Shown here: piece by piece, positions 20,440-30,659 of the stretch
Position numbering within the stretch: position 1 is the first letter of the stretch
How the letters are laid out: each line of letters opens with the position of its first letter
Origin: Mytilus edulis
Taxonomy: Eukaryota; Mollusca; Bivalvia; Mytilida; Mytilidae
Reading direction: 5' to 3'
DNA: 64,000 nt
NCBI RefSeq assembly: GCF_963676685.1
Contig: NC_092353.1
Span: 11,743,734 to 11,807,733 of the forward strand
Made by a program: the position numbers and the translations under genes
Notes under the pieces: model-generated
Told to the model about the DNA's origin: nothing
The model's input: only the letters and a program-made list of their open reading frames with translations
Database searches by the model: none

Positions 20440-21160
20440 TGATATATAAGTCATCAAGTTTACTACAGGCGAACTTTTATTTTACACTCTTTCCGACTAT
20501 GAAAAAAAAAAATTCAACACAATACGCCGATCGGCTACCGACCAATTCTCAATATTATAATATAAATATATCAAATTTTAAAAAGATTAATTTAATTAAA
20601 GTTTGTATTTTTCTTTACGTGTTTAAATGCTTGTATATATTTGTCGGTCCATATACAGGGTCATTGGGTAAAAAAAGTATTGAATCTTCTTTTATAACTA
20701 AAATCAATAATTTACCGCGGGAACATTTTTTTGTATAGATCTAGGCCACGTATATATATAATATATATAATGCAGTCATGGGCATTCCCGTTTTTCTTCG
20801 TTATTTTTTTTTTCTTTCTTTCAAATAATTGTTTCAATTTATAAAAAGGACCAGTTGAATATCTCGAGAAAATAATAGAAATAGGATACGGATAAAAAAA
20901 AAGTAATATAATATCACAATTTGTTGACTTTTATATCAGTTGACACTATAGACATACTGCTCGGGTGAAGGTTTTTATTTTAGAATAAACACATGATGGA
21001 AACAAATATTACCCTAGACGAAGGCAGGAGAAAGATTTTGACCGAATATCCCAAAGAACAAATTTAAACTCATATTCCCTTAATACTTAATAAAAAAAAA
21101 ACCGATATTCTCCAAGAGTCGATACAACCCGACGGATTTTATTTTCAATAAAAAAAAACA
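20440..21160. other. AT-rich stretch without recognised features
   Basis: Contains several A-runs of 8-10 bases and a TATATA tract at about 20750-20770. No gene, RNA or delimited repeat is seen. Confidence 0.4.
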
Positions 21161-21162
21161 AG

Positions 21163-21620
21163 AATATGTCCCAAGTACGAGCACTAGCATCTTCTAGGTT
21201 CAATGGCTTTAGAATTAGAAAGATCATAATTATCATAGGCAACATGTCTACTAAGTTTCAAGTTGATTGGACTTCAACTTCACCAAAAACTACCGCGACC
21301 AAAACCTTTAACCAAATACTTAAACCTGAACTTCGCACTATCATTTTCCATGTTCAGTGGACCGTGAAAATGGGATAAAATCTCTTATTTGGCATTAAAA
21401 TTAAAAAGATCATATCATAAGGAACAATGTTTACTAAGTTTCAAGTTGATTGGACTTCAATTTCATCAAAAAACTACCTCGACCAAAAACTTTAACCTGA
21501 AGCGGGACGAACGGACGAACGAACGGACGGACGGACGCACACCAGAAACATAATGCACATAAAGGACGAACGGACGGACGCACATACCAGACAACATAAT
21601 GCCCAAAAATGAGGCATAAA
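21163..21620 (+). repeat. Dispersed repeat, family C
   Basis: The copy starts AAGAATATGTCCCAAGTACG, includes two TTTCAAGTTGATTGGACTTC blocks, and ends in a doubled GGACGAACGGACGGACG...ACATAATGC tail. The tail itself is tandemly duplicated (21510-21552 and 21563-21603). Confidence 0.88.
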
Positions 21621-21782
21621 AACAGGACCACAAGCAAATTCCTATTTGATTATCAACAAGATTTTACAAGTTTGTAAGTTGCATCAAAAAGTATGTTCTT
21701 GTATATGTTCAGCATCTTTGAAATTTTAAAGACTCTTAATTGTAGTACTAGTACTATCAGTTACCATATAAATTGAATATAA

Positions 21783-21812
21783 CCTCACCTCACCTCACCT
21801 CACCTCTCACCT
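21783..21812 (+). repeat. CACCT microsatellite
   Basis: Five to six copies of the pentamer CACCT, slightly interrupted. Confidence 0.9.
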
Positions 21813-22045
21813 ATCATGCCAGTCCGCATTTAAGGCCCTGGTTTTTTTTTTTTTATATAAATTTAATATATATATTCATTAGCATCGAATTGGTTAACCG
21901 ATACAGCTTTAAGTCTTGCTAAACTCGTATTTTTGTTTTTCACAAATCGAACAGTATTTATGATTATGAATAAAAGTCGGCAACTTCAAATCTTACGCCT
22001 ATAACATGTGTTTGTATTTTTCAATTTGGACTTCCTCGGAGCCTT

Positions 22046-22125
22046 CATCGGCTGCCTTGTGGAAGCGCACTGGACTCGACTGCATGTTGCAATTCATATC
22101 ATGGGTTCAAACCGGTCAGTTCAAA
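22046..22125 (+). repeat. tRNA-like / SINE-like segment
   Basis: CTTGTGGAAGCGCACTGGAC resembles a Pol III A box region and GGGTTCAAACC a B box, spaced about 50 bp apart, as in a tRNA-derived SINE head or tRNA pseudogene. No acceptor stem of convincing length is visible, so this is not called as a functional tRNA. Confidence 0.35.
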
Positions 22126-22918
22126 CCAAAGAGTAGTAAATTGGTATGTGATGCCTTTCTGCTAAGCATGCGGCGTTAAGAAGTAAGAGCAATAACTTGT
22201 CACTGTGTAATAACTGTGAATAATGTGACTGTGTATAGGGTGACAGGTCTTTCTCGGGTAGACTGTAAACTTAAAAAGCAGCCTTAGCGTTTCGGTGTAG
22301 CACAAAGCAATGTTCATAATCATAAACCATATTAGTATGTCTCGTCCTGAGTATGCAATTATTTTGAAAATGAACGTTAAATAGCCATAGATCATTATCT
22401 ATTATTGTCAGTGCAATGCAATTTGAAATGAAAGAAGATTAAGTGCAAAAATTGTTCTTTCAAAGTAATTTAAAATAGTAAGATTAAAACGGGAAAGATA
22501 AAAAAATCTAGAAATGGTTGAATATTTTTTAATTGAGATCTTCTTTATAATATTTTCCTTTGACAAATATATCATTTTAATGTTCTTCACGACTGCCAAT
22601 GCTTCAACTAATTTGTTTAAGTTATCCCTTCGAAGATCTAACACTCAATATGAAAAGGCTGTCTGGATTAAATTTATGACACTTGCTGTCTCTAATTTAA
22701 AATAAAGTAAATAATGTATATAAATATAATATCGCAAATATATCATTTGTATATATGTTATCATTTGATTTTAATTAGTTGTTTTCAAAATAGTAGCCTT
22801 GAATTCACTATAAAAATCGAAAACAAAACTTTAAAAACATCACGAAGTAAAATACTGGGTCACAATCCGAATATATATATGTTTTTTTAATTTGTCTATA
22901 GAATATAAAAATAAAAAG

Positions 22919-23250
22919 TTAATATGATTGCCAATGAGACAACTCTGCAGCAGAGACCGAATGCACCGAAATGACAAATGTAAAACAACAAAAATACAAA
23001 AGAGAAACCTGATGTTTGTACAAAATAATAAACGAGTACGATCGATATACAGCTAAAAAAACACTACCATTGAATTGCAGGCTGATGACTTGGGACATGC
23101 ACATCATCATCAATAACAGACTGAAGTGCGGGCCAGTGATGTAACATCAAAACATAAGAACAAACATATTAATCAGTTGAAAAGGCTTAACTCATCAGAT
23201 CGATACAGAGCTCAAAGTCAACCAAATATATTAAGACACAACACACAGGT
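22919..23250 (-). repeat. Dispersed repeat, family B, minus orientation
   Basis: Reverse complement of the family: ATGATTGCCAATGAGACAAC at the left, GATGACTTGGGACATGCAC in the middle, AAAAGGCTTAACTCATCAGA at the right. Confidence 0.85.
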
Positions 23251-23329
23251 CTGAAAGTACTCGCAGTTACTGAAAGCTAGTTCAAAAATAAATATGTATC
23301 TGAGAATAATTACATTATAGATGTATATT

Positions 23330-23600
23330 TTATTATAATACGATATTCTGATTGGCTAACTGCACATCACGTGTTATTCCTAGAGTTCATAGGTGAATTA
23401 GATATTAAGAAATTGATAAAATTCGTGTTTTCATGATCCTAGCTAAAAAATGTAATTATATATAAGTATTGAATGCTTCTTCTTGTAACTTCATAGAGTT
23501 ATAAAAGCGTTGACAGTGCGCTCGGTCAACGCTTTACACCTTAATGAAGTGACAAAAAGAAGCATTCAATTCTTACCTTAACTTCTAATCATAACACTGT
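23330..23600. mobile_element. MITE-like element with internal hairpin
   Basis: TTGAATGCTTCTT...TAACTTCAT at 23468-23496 is answered by ATGAAGT...AAGAAGCATTCAATTCTTA at 23544-23575. The inner pair AAAGCGTTGAC / GTCAACGCTTT gives a hairpin around GTGCGCTCG. The outer limits are estimated. Confidence 0.6.
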
Positions 23601-23607
23601 AAAACAC

Positions 23608-23745
23608 TGACTATGCGGTATGGGCTTTGCTCATTGTTCAGAAGGCCGTACGGTAACCTATAGTGGTTAATGTCTGTGTCATTTTGGTCTCTTGTGGACA
23701 GTTGTCTCATTGGCAATCATACCACATCTTCTCTTTTATATTAAG
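23608..23745 (+). repeat. Family B 3'-end fragment
   Basis: GACTATGCGGTATGGGCTTT through TTGGCAATCATACCACATC, corresponding to the last third of family B. Confidence 0.88.
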
Positions 23746-24634
23746 TCTTTGTTGGTGGTTATAAATTAAAGTATATCCCTAAACATGCAAGTCTAGTTGG
23801 TTGCCGTTTTATTTTGATTAAAACGAACCATCATGTAAACACTATAACTTATGTCAGCCTAAATGACAAAAAACAAAATATCTCAATGTTGGAAAGTCAT
23901 TGAAATAAAACAACAACAAAAAACCGTTGCAGCATATCTGATATCATCCCTAAGAAATACATTCACAAAACTGTTATAAATCTTTCATTTCAGAGGAGGA
24001 CTGACTTCAATTCTTTTCAGCAGGATATTGATTTGGTTAAGCTAGAAACTGAGAATAATCTTCAAAACGACATTAACGTTGAAGATGTACTGGAACGTAG
24101 GTGTAAAATATATGTATTTCGGTGATATAAACAATGGAGCATACTTCGAGAATGTAAAACACAGACAGCTTAAATTTACGTTCCTAGAATATTTTCTGTC
24201 TCATACATTAATGAAATATAAGCAAAACATTGTATGCATCAACAATAATTTGAAATTACATACTTTGTTTAACTTTTGATAATTCCTTTTTTAAAGAGAT
24301 TTTGATAGGGGGTAAATATGACATATTGAAGACTCATTAGTACAAGTTCAAAAAAAATAAAACAAAGATTATTTTGAATGAACAACTCGCACAACTATCT
24401 GTATACTAATTCAACATTTGGCGCCTACTTTACTGTTTTGTACTTTCTTGCAAACATAAACCTCTGATCTGCAGCAGTATTTTGAAGACTATCATGTTCT
24501 TAATTTATTGTATACTAATTTTTTTTTAAATCAAACCATGCATTCACGGTAATCTTTATTTTTTTTTATTATAAGACATGTCTGTGATAGAAATAACCCA
24601 AACAACTCAATGATACCGGAAATGGCCGACAAAG

Positions 24635-25060
24635 ATATAAGAAAATGTGGTATGAGTGCCAATGAGACAACTCGCCATCCTATTCTCAATTTGTAAAAGT
24701 AAACCATAAAATTGAGAAAGGAAATGGAGAATGTGTCATAGCGACAACAACCCGACCATAGAGCAGACAACAGCCGAAGGCCACCAATGGGTCTTCAGTG
24801 TAGCGAGAAACTCCCACACCCGTAGGTGTCCTTCACCTGGCACCTTAAAAATATGTATACTAGTACGTTGATAATGGACGTCATGCTAAACTCCGAATTA
24901 TACACAAGAAACTAAAATTAAAAATCATACAAGACTAACCAAGTCCAGAGGCTCCTGACTTGGGACAGGCGCAAAATTGCGGCGGGGTTAAACATGTGTA
25001 TGAGATCTCAACCCTCCCCCTATACCTCTAGCCAAAGTAGAAAAGTAAACGCATAACAAT
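24635..25060 (-). repeat. Dispersed repeat, family B, minus orientation, long form
   Basis: Starts GTGGTATGAGTGCCAATGAG, includes CAACAACCCGACCATAGAGC and AGGCTCCTGACTTGGGACAG, and ends near CTCAACCCTCCCCCT. The CCCGACC block is shared with the copy at 2.75 kb but absent from the 13.1-kb copy, so at least two sub-forms exist. Confidence 0.85.
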
Positions 25061-25337
25061 ACGCACATTAAAATTCAATTCTTGAAAGAGAAGTCCGAGT
25101 CCGATGTCAGAAGATGTAACAAAAGAAAATTAAAACAGTATAGATCAAAGTAGTACTACGGTCTTCAACACGGAGCATTAACTCACACCGAATATCACAC
25201 TATAACGGGCCCCCAAAAAGACTAGTGTAAAACCATTCAAACGGCAAAACCACTGGTCTAATCTATATAAAAAACATGAAACGAGAAACACTTATGAACA
25301 AACTCAACAAACGAAAACAATGAACATCAGGCCTTGT

Positions 25338-25459
25338 GGTCATAAAACTTTCGAGCACGATTTTTGTACTTAAACTCAAGAATCAACCAATCAAAATACT
25401 GGATTTTGTGTTTCGAACACTTATTTTGTACTCGGAGTACTGAGTAAAGTTTTATGACC
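25338..25459. mobile_element. Small MITE-like inverted-repeat element
   Basis: GGTCATAAAACTTT at the left and AAAGTTTTATGACC at the right form a 14-bp perfect inverted repeat 122 bp apart. Further inward, ACTTAAACTC and the opposite-end GTACTCGGAGTACTGAGT are not well paired. No ORF. Confidence 0.6.
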
Positions 25460-25708
25460 GAAAGCCCATGTTCCTGGTTGAATTTTGCAAATTGAATTCA
25501 CGTGAGGCACTCAATTGAGGATCACGTATCCTCTATATATTTACGCAACCAAATATACATGTATTCTAAATTCGGAACTCCTACCTCTGGTAAATAAATA
25601 ATTCCTTATTTGATATATAGGTGTTCTTTTCATTTTTCACAAATTTGAAAGTCAGTTCATATATTTTTGTTTAGGTGTTTTTGTAAATCGGAGTTAAACA
25701 GAACAAAC

Positions 25709-25975
25709 AAGAATGTGTCCAAAGAACACGGATGCCCCACTCGCACTACCATTTGCCATGTTCAATGGACCGTGGAATTGGGTAAAAAATCTAACCTGAA
25801 ACTCCCTCTTTCATTTTCTATGTTCAGTGGATCGTGAAATTTGGGTCAAAGGTCTAAATTGGCTCTAAAGATAGAAAGATCATATCATAAGCAACAAGTG
25901 TACTAAGTTTCAAGTTGATTGCACTTCAGCTTCATCAAAAACTACCTTGACCAAAAACTTTAACATGAAACTTTG
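25709..25975 (+). repeat. Dispersed repeat, family C, shortened copy
   Basis: Starts AAGAATGTGTCCAAAGAACA, includes TTTCAAGTTGATTGCACTTC and ACCAAAAACTTTAACATGAA, and lacks the GACGGACG tail. Confidence 0.85.
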
Positions 25976-25992
25976 TAAATCAAGCCCACGCC

Positions 25993-26119
25993 ACAGTCAT
26001 GGTACCAACGAAACAAAGCAAAATCACATAACACACAGTCATGGTACCAACGAAACAAAGCAAAATCACATAACACACAGTCATGGTACCAACGACACAA
26101 AGCAAAATCACATAACATG
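25993..26119 (+). repeat. Tandem repeat, 42-bp unit, 3 copies
   Basis: Unit CAGTCATGGTACCAACGAAA followed by CAAAGCAAAATCACATAACACA. Three copies differ by one or two bases. No coding frame is apparent. Confidence 0.93.
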
Positions 26120-26284
26120 ATAAGAATTCACCGAAAATCTAATAGGCATGTCAAATTATAACTGGAGAAGGGTACATTGTTTTACACCAAAGGGTATTTT
26201 AGAAAAATATCATTTAGGATAGGCATTTAAATAAGGATGCGGAAAACATGGTGTTTTAGGTCAAAAAACATATATAAAGCGTAA

Positions 26285-26500
26285 CAAGTATCGCGTAGTG
26301 GGTTATTTTCGCTGGGTGTATATTTTCGCTTATTTTCGCTGATAGAACAATATCCCCAAAATAAATTCCGCCAATCTGAAAGGTCACATGCAAAGGTATT
26401 GATAAAAGTTTTGAATCGGTCAAAATAATAACCGCCAAATTTTTTCGTAGATCTTAATCTGAAAATCGCGAAATTTTACATCCGCTATACGGTATTTTGG
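26285..26500. mobile_element. MITE-like element with GTAT(C/A)GCG ends
   Basis: GTATCGCGTAGTGGGTTATTTTCGC at the left pairs imperfectly with the reverse complement of GCGAAATTTTACATCCGCTATAC at the right. The interior repeats TTATTTTCGCT. It lies less than 100 bp beyond the BTB gene stop, so it may overlap the 3' untranslated region. Confidence 0.45.
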
Positions 26501-26585
26501 GCAGATTTGCATTTGAGTGAAAGAAACAACATTTATATTGCTATTTAATGAATGAAAATTTAATATGATAATACGAACATTGCAT

Positions 26586-26938
26586 TTAACGTGTGTGAGG
26601 AAAGTTTTGTGTTAAATCTGCTTCTACATCAGACACTATTTCTACATCCTTCCAGCGTTTAAATCGCATCTCTAACTTGGTTTTCTCTGTTATTCTATAA
26701 AAATCCTTACACGCTAATAAACTTTTGAATCTTCGTTTTGCAGCTAGCATAACACATGTTTTCAAATATTCCATTAAATTATACTTTTCAGCCTCAAGAA
26801 TTTTTTTGACAATTTCTGACGATGACAAATTATCACCAATTTGTTGAATTTCCTCTGCCAGAAAGTCGTCAGCGCGTTTCAATGTATTTTTTGCCTGATA
26901 TTCGAACGCCATTGGAAGAATCCTGTGAACGTTTTCAC
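26586..26938 (-). CDS. BTB gene exon 3: BACK-like region and C-terminus
   Basis: The acceptor is TTTATATTTCAG. SENVHRILPMAFEYQAKNTL opens a set of helices typical of the region after BTB. The exon ends DLTQNFPHTR and a TGA stop. The reading is continuous with exon 2 in phase 1. Confidence 0.85.
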
Positions 26939-29900
26939 CTGAAATATAAATATATTTTGTACTCTTTAATCATCGTTGATATATATGATAAGCCAATTTT
27001 TTTTTACTGGTGTATTTTTTAGAACATCGGAGAAATAAAAAAAACAAAACTGCAATATTTAAAGTATTTGCACGTTCAACGTGCTTTACTTACGTTATAT
27101 TTAATTAAGTATGCAGATTTTTAAAGTGCAGTAGATTTATAATACTTGTACTCTTCAATTTGTAATTGTTAAATTCACGTTTATTAAAACAGCTGGGAAT
27201 TAAGTAGAATTTCAGAAAACAGAATAAACTATTCTTGGATACGGTTTTCAGGCTAAATCATTAAATAATTAATTGTTCATTAACCTATCACGAACAATAT
27301 AAATGGAAAAATAATGCATGATACAACAAATTCGTGGGATCCTATGAAGAAGTTTCTCAAAAAAATAGTCTATCATCTTGGTACGACTATGTATGTTTCA
27401 GAGTGTTTTCGATCTTGCTGTGACAGAGGAACCAATGCTTTAAGTCTTGGGTATTTTTTTTTAACCTTTATTGATTCGTTCAACGAGTAGTTATGGCATT
27501 CTTTTTCCACATCAACGAATGGATGCGAACCAGAATTTCCTGAAAGCTTTGTCTTACTACGATAAAAATGAGCCTGTCAAATATAAAAAAGACGATATTT
27601 TTAAAGCAAGTTAATCATACAAATATACACGTAGTACACGCAGGCATAACTTTACTGCCGTTTCATTTTTAAATGTGCATACAAAACATGCCGTATGCAG
27701 ACTAAGCGGTCTGGGCTTTGCTCATTGTTGAAGGCCGTACGGTGACATATACTTGTTAATTTTGATATCAGTTGTTCTCTTGTGAAGAGGTGTCTCGTTG
27801 ACAGTCATACCACATCATCTTTTTAATACATAAACCATTGTATGTTGCTGTGTGTTATTTTAATACATGTACTTACTATTCATAGGTTCGAGCACACCAG
27901 GCATAGTACATCTAAGAAAATTGACAACATCTTTCCGTCTTTTCCCTTTAATAACTATCTGCTGTTCTCGTTTTCCAAATACAGTTTTACTTAGCCGTTC
28001 GAATACAGGAGATTGTGCAAAAAGTTCCTTTTTATCAACAAGCAATGAATTACCCTCCACTACCAAGCATACTTCCGGTACTTCTGCACGCGCAGCTTGC
28101 CTTTTCATCCATGTCTCAGTAATGTCATGTTTTGACATTGAATTTGTAATTTTTGCCCAAGCTGGAAAAAAACAATATACCAAAATGAATGTTTAACTCT
28201 GTCAACATATAAAGTAAGGAGTACATAGCGATGTGGCTATGTGTCAATAAGACAAGCAGACCTACAGATCAAATTTACAGAGATATCGCAGATCAAATTT
28301 ATTCGTTCATTGTTTAATCATACGTTTTTTGATTGAGTTAAGTCTGCCAATTGATATTTTATCGTATGTTTTTCTTTGTTGTGATGTTATGCTATTGTTT
28401 CAGGTAAAAGGGAGAAGGTTTGGATCCATTAAAACGTTTAATCCCGCTGCAAATGTTTGCACCTGTCCTAAGTCAGGAATCTGATGTACAGTAGTTGTCG
28501 TTTGTTTATGTAATATATACGTGTTTCTCGTTTCTCGTTTTGTTTATATAGATTAGACCGTTGGTTTTCCCGTTTGAATGGTTTTACACTAGTAATTTTG
28601 GGGCCCTTTATAGCTTGTTGTTCGGTGTGAGCTAAGGCTCCGTGTTGAAGGCCGTACTTTAACCTATAATGGTTTACTTTTTAAATTGTTATTTGTATGG
28701 AGAGTTGTCTCATTGGCACTCACACCACATCTTCCTATATCTATCTACGACAAGAACCATAAAAGACATCTAGTGTAAACATACAACTTTTACTAATTTG
28801 AGGCTAAATTATAGATGTAGACCCTCAATGTGTTCAAAGTTATAAGAAATACAAATATAAATTGTCTACACGAATGCTGAATTTTGTGTGTGGTTGTGTG
28901 AAGAAGGCAAAACAACCAAATAATCGTTTCAAACGCACCAACTTTGTACAGACTATTGCTTATTTCGTTGACCATCTTTTTACAAAAATATTCTTTTGAA
29001 AGGCTTAAAATAAGAAGAAAACTTTAATAATGACAGGTATGATTTTAATTTGTAATAACTTCACTTACCTGGCAATGCAAGATGTCAATATATATATTGC
29101 AATTATTTATTTTCATATATCCATGGATATAATAATTCTAAATATTATGAATAAATAATCACAAAAAAAATACAGAATGATATGAGAATATTTGTTAATA
29201 TAAATTTAGACCACAGTTTCCGTCTATGTTTGTACTTTTCGAGACGATTTGTCGTGCATGTTTTATCTTGTATGTTACGTTTACACAAACTTCAAGTGAT
29301 ATAATAAGTCATGATATCTTATACATATCATATTTGAAATAAACTTAAAATGAAAATATAATATATAAAATTTTTGTCATACCTGTTTGTAGTATGGGTG
29401 TTGATCTATTCCGTAAACTTATTAAAATTACCAATAACTATACCAGCCACTTGACAAAAACGTCAAAAATGATTTATTTCTTTTATAGGATTAAAAGATA
29501 TTGAATTTTTACTGAAAATGTCAATTTCAAAGTTGTATTGATTGGGGGAAATGAAAACAATTACTCAAGCCTATCTATGGATAAGTATTCCATGTAATTA
29601 TAATCTTTAGAGGGAATATTGATATGTGTTTGAATAATTTATCATTCATTGTTATTGAAAGGATTAAGGTTTGAAAGGAAATCAAAGCAAGCAATACATG
29701 TAACAAGTACAACAAATGTATGCCGCTGGTAATTATATAATCTTGTAAACGGAAGTAAAGGGTGCTTGATGTCTTTTTACTTAAAGAAAATCAATACTTG
29801 CTAGTAAAATGATTGTATCAGACCGATTCTGAAAAGTTTAATACAATATTGCTATATTGAATAAAAAAATTATGATATTTATTACAGAAGATAACTATAG

Positions 29901-30659
29901 TGTAAACATCAAGTAGACAGCAACTCATCAACACAAATATATTAAAGAAGTACAGTCACATTTAAAAGCTGAAAACGTGAATGTACAATATATCCAGAAA
30001 AGAATTACAGATGAAAACGTGAAGGTACATTCACCTTGAGAGAACCATATCTGAAGGCGCGAGGGTGTAGACTCATTGAATGAACTACAGTGGAACATTA
30101 CATTCACCTTGAGATAACTATTAAAACTGAAAACGGTACAGTCACATAGAATTGCAGCTGTAACGTAAAACTTGACATTATCCTTGCATTGACAGAAATT
30201 GTTACAACTGATTACTAGTATATGAAAAGGTGAGGTATACGGTTAAGCTTTTAAAAAACCTTGCAGTTTTAACCGACAATTTTCTTCAGAAAATAATGCC
30301 TGTACCAAGTCAGAAAAATGACAGTTATGTTTTTGTTGGTTGGTATAGTCAGTCCACATGGTCCACCTGGTTGAATTACATTGGAAATCGATACTGTTGT
30401 TAATACTTTTGATTATTGTAATGCAAGAAAGATCTCTTTCATTTGTGGACATCTTTATCAGTTCAGTCGTATTACAAATAATACCTGCTGAAAATGAATA
30501 CGTAGAGCAAGCATACAATTAAATATATAAAAAAAAACCCAGATACAACAAAAAATGAATATTACAAAAAATGGATATATTGTTATTTAAAAAAACTTGC
30601 TGAAAATATGCAATAGTTAAGTGTAACAATTGCCACTTACTTGCACGTTTGTCAGCCAT
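26586..30659 (-). CDS. BTB-BACK domain protein (3 exons, 218 aa)
   Basis: Exons 30641-30659, 27877-28161 and 26586-26938 join in phase 1 both times (657 nt). Exon 2 gives a BTB/POZ fold: VCLVVEGNSLLVDKKELFAQ, SPVFERLSKTVF and IKGKRRKDVVNFLRC, matching the usual strand, helix and 'SPVF' order of BTB domains. Exon 3 continues with ILPMAFEYQ and ILEAEKYNLMEYLKTCV, the helical pairs of the BACK region that follow BTB in BTB-MATH and BTB-Kelch proteins. No MATH or Kelch repeats are present. BTB proteins often form dimers and act as Cullin-3 adaptors, but the partner and target here are unknown. ATTAAA lies shortly beyond the TGA stop on the gene strand. The first exon (MADKRA) is chosen for its ATG, matching phase and GTAAGT donor, and is the least certain part. 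Confidence 0.8.
27373..27539 (-). CDS. Possible alternative last exon of the BTB gene
   Basis: An acceptor CTTTCAG at 27540 opens a 55-codon frame, in phase 1 with exon 2, containing SGSHPFVDVEKECHNYSL and ending YIVVPR before a TGA. Its composition is protein-like rather than AT-repeat-like. It would replace the BACK region with a short tail. It may equally be a chance open frame; transcript data would decide. Confidence 0.3.
27690..27835 (+). repeat. Family B 3'-end fragment, diverged
   Basis: GCAGACTAAGCGGTCTGGGC, AAGGCCGTACGGTGAC and GTCATACCACATCATC. It lies in BTB intron 2, 40 bp from exon 2. Confidence 0.75.
27877..28161 (-). CDS. BTB gene exon 2: BTB/POZ domain
   Basis: The acceptor is a pyrimidine tract ending TTTTTTCCAG and the donor is GTAAGT. 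The exon codes for 95 residues: an amphipathic lead-in (WAKITNSMSKHDITETWMKR) and then the BTB core ending in PGVLEPMN. Phase 1 at both ends. Confidence 0.88.
28365..28735 (+). repeat. Dispersed repeat, family B, diverged copy
   Basis: Contains TTTGGATCCATTAAAACG, CACCTGTCCTAAGTCAGGAA, GTTGTCGTTTGTTTATG and GAGTTGTCTCATTGGCACTC. It lies in BTB intron 1. Confidence 0.8.
28740..30640. other. Rest of BTB intron 1
   Basis: AT-rich. The segment 30297-30330 carries the family A/D core (GCCTGTACCAAGTCAGAAAA, then TGACAGTTATG). A 91-codon frame across 30243-30518 overlaps that repeat; an upstream part begins at a fair acceptor, but its exit phase does not match exon 2, so it is not called as coding. 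Confidence 0.45.
30641..30659 (-). CDS. BTB gene exon 1 (tentative): 19-nt coding start
   Basis: The minus strand reads ATGGCTGACAAACGTGCAA followed by GTAAGT. A purine (A) stands at -3. Joining to exon 2 restores frame and gives MADKRAT. The intervening 2.5-kb intron has no better in-phase start that I found, but a 5' exon elsewhere cannot be excluded. Confidence 0.55.

Noticed and set aside
30243-30518. A 91-codon minus-strand frame with a fair acceptor, possibly an extra BTB exon
   Set aside because: It runs into a family A/D core, and its only visible donor leaves in phase 2, which does not fit exon 2.
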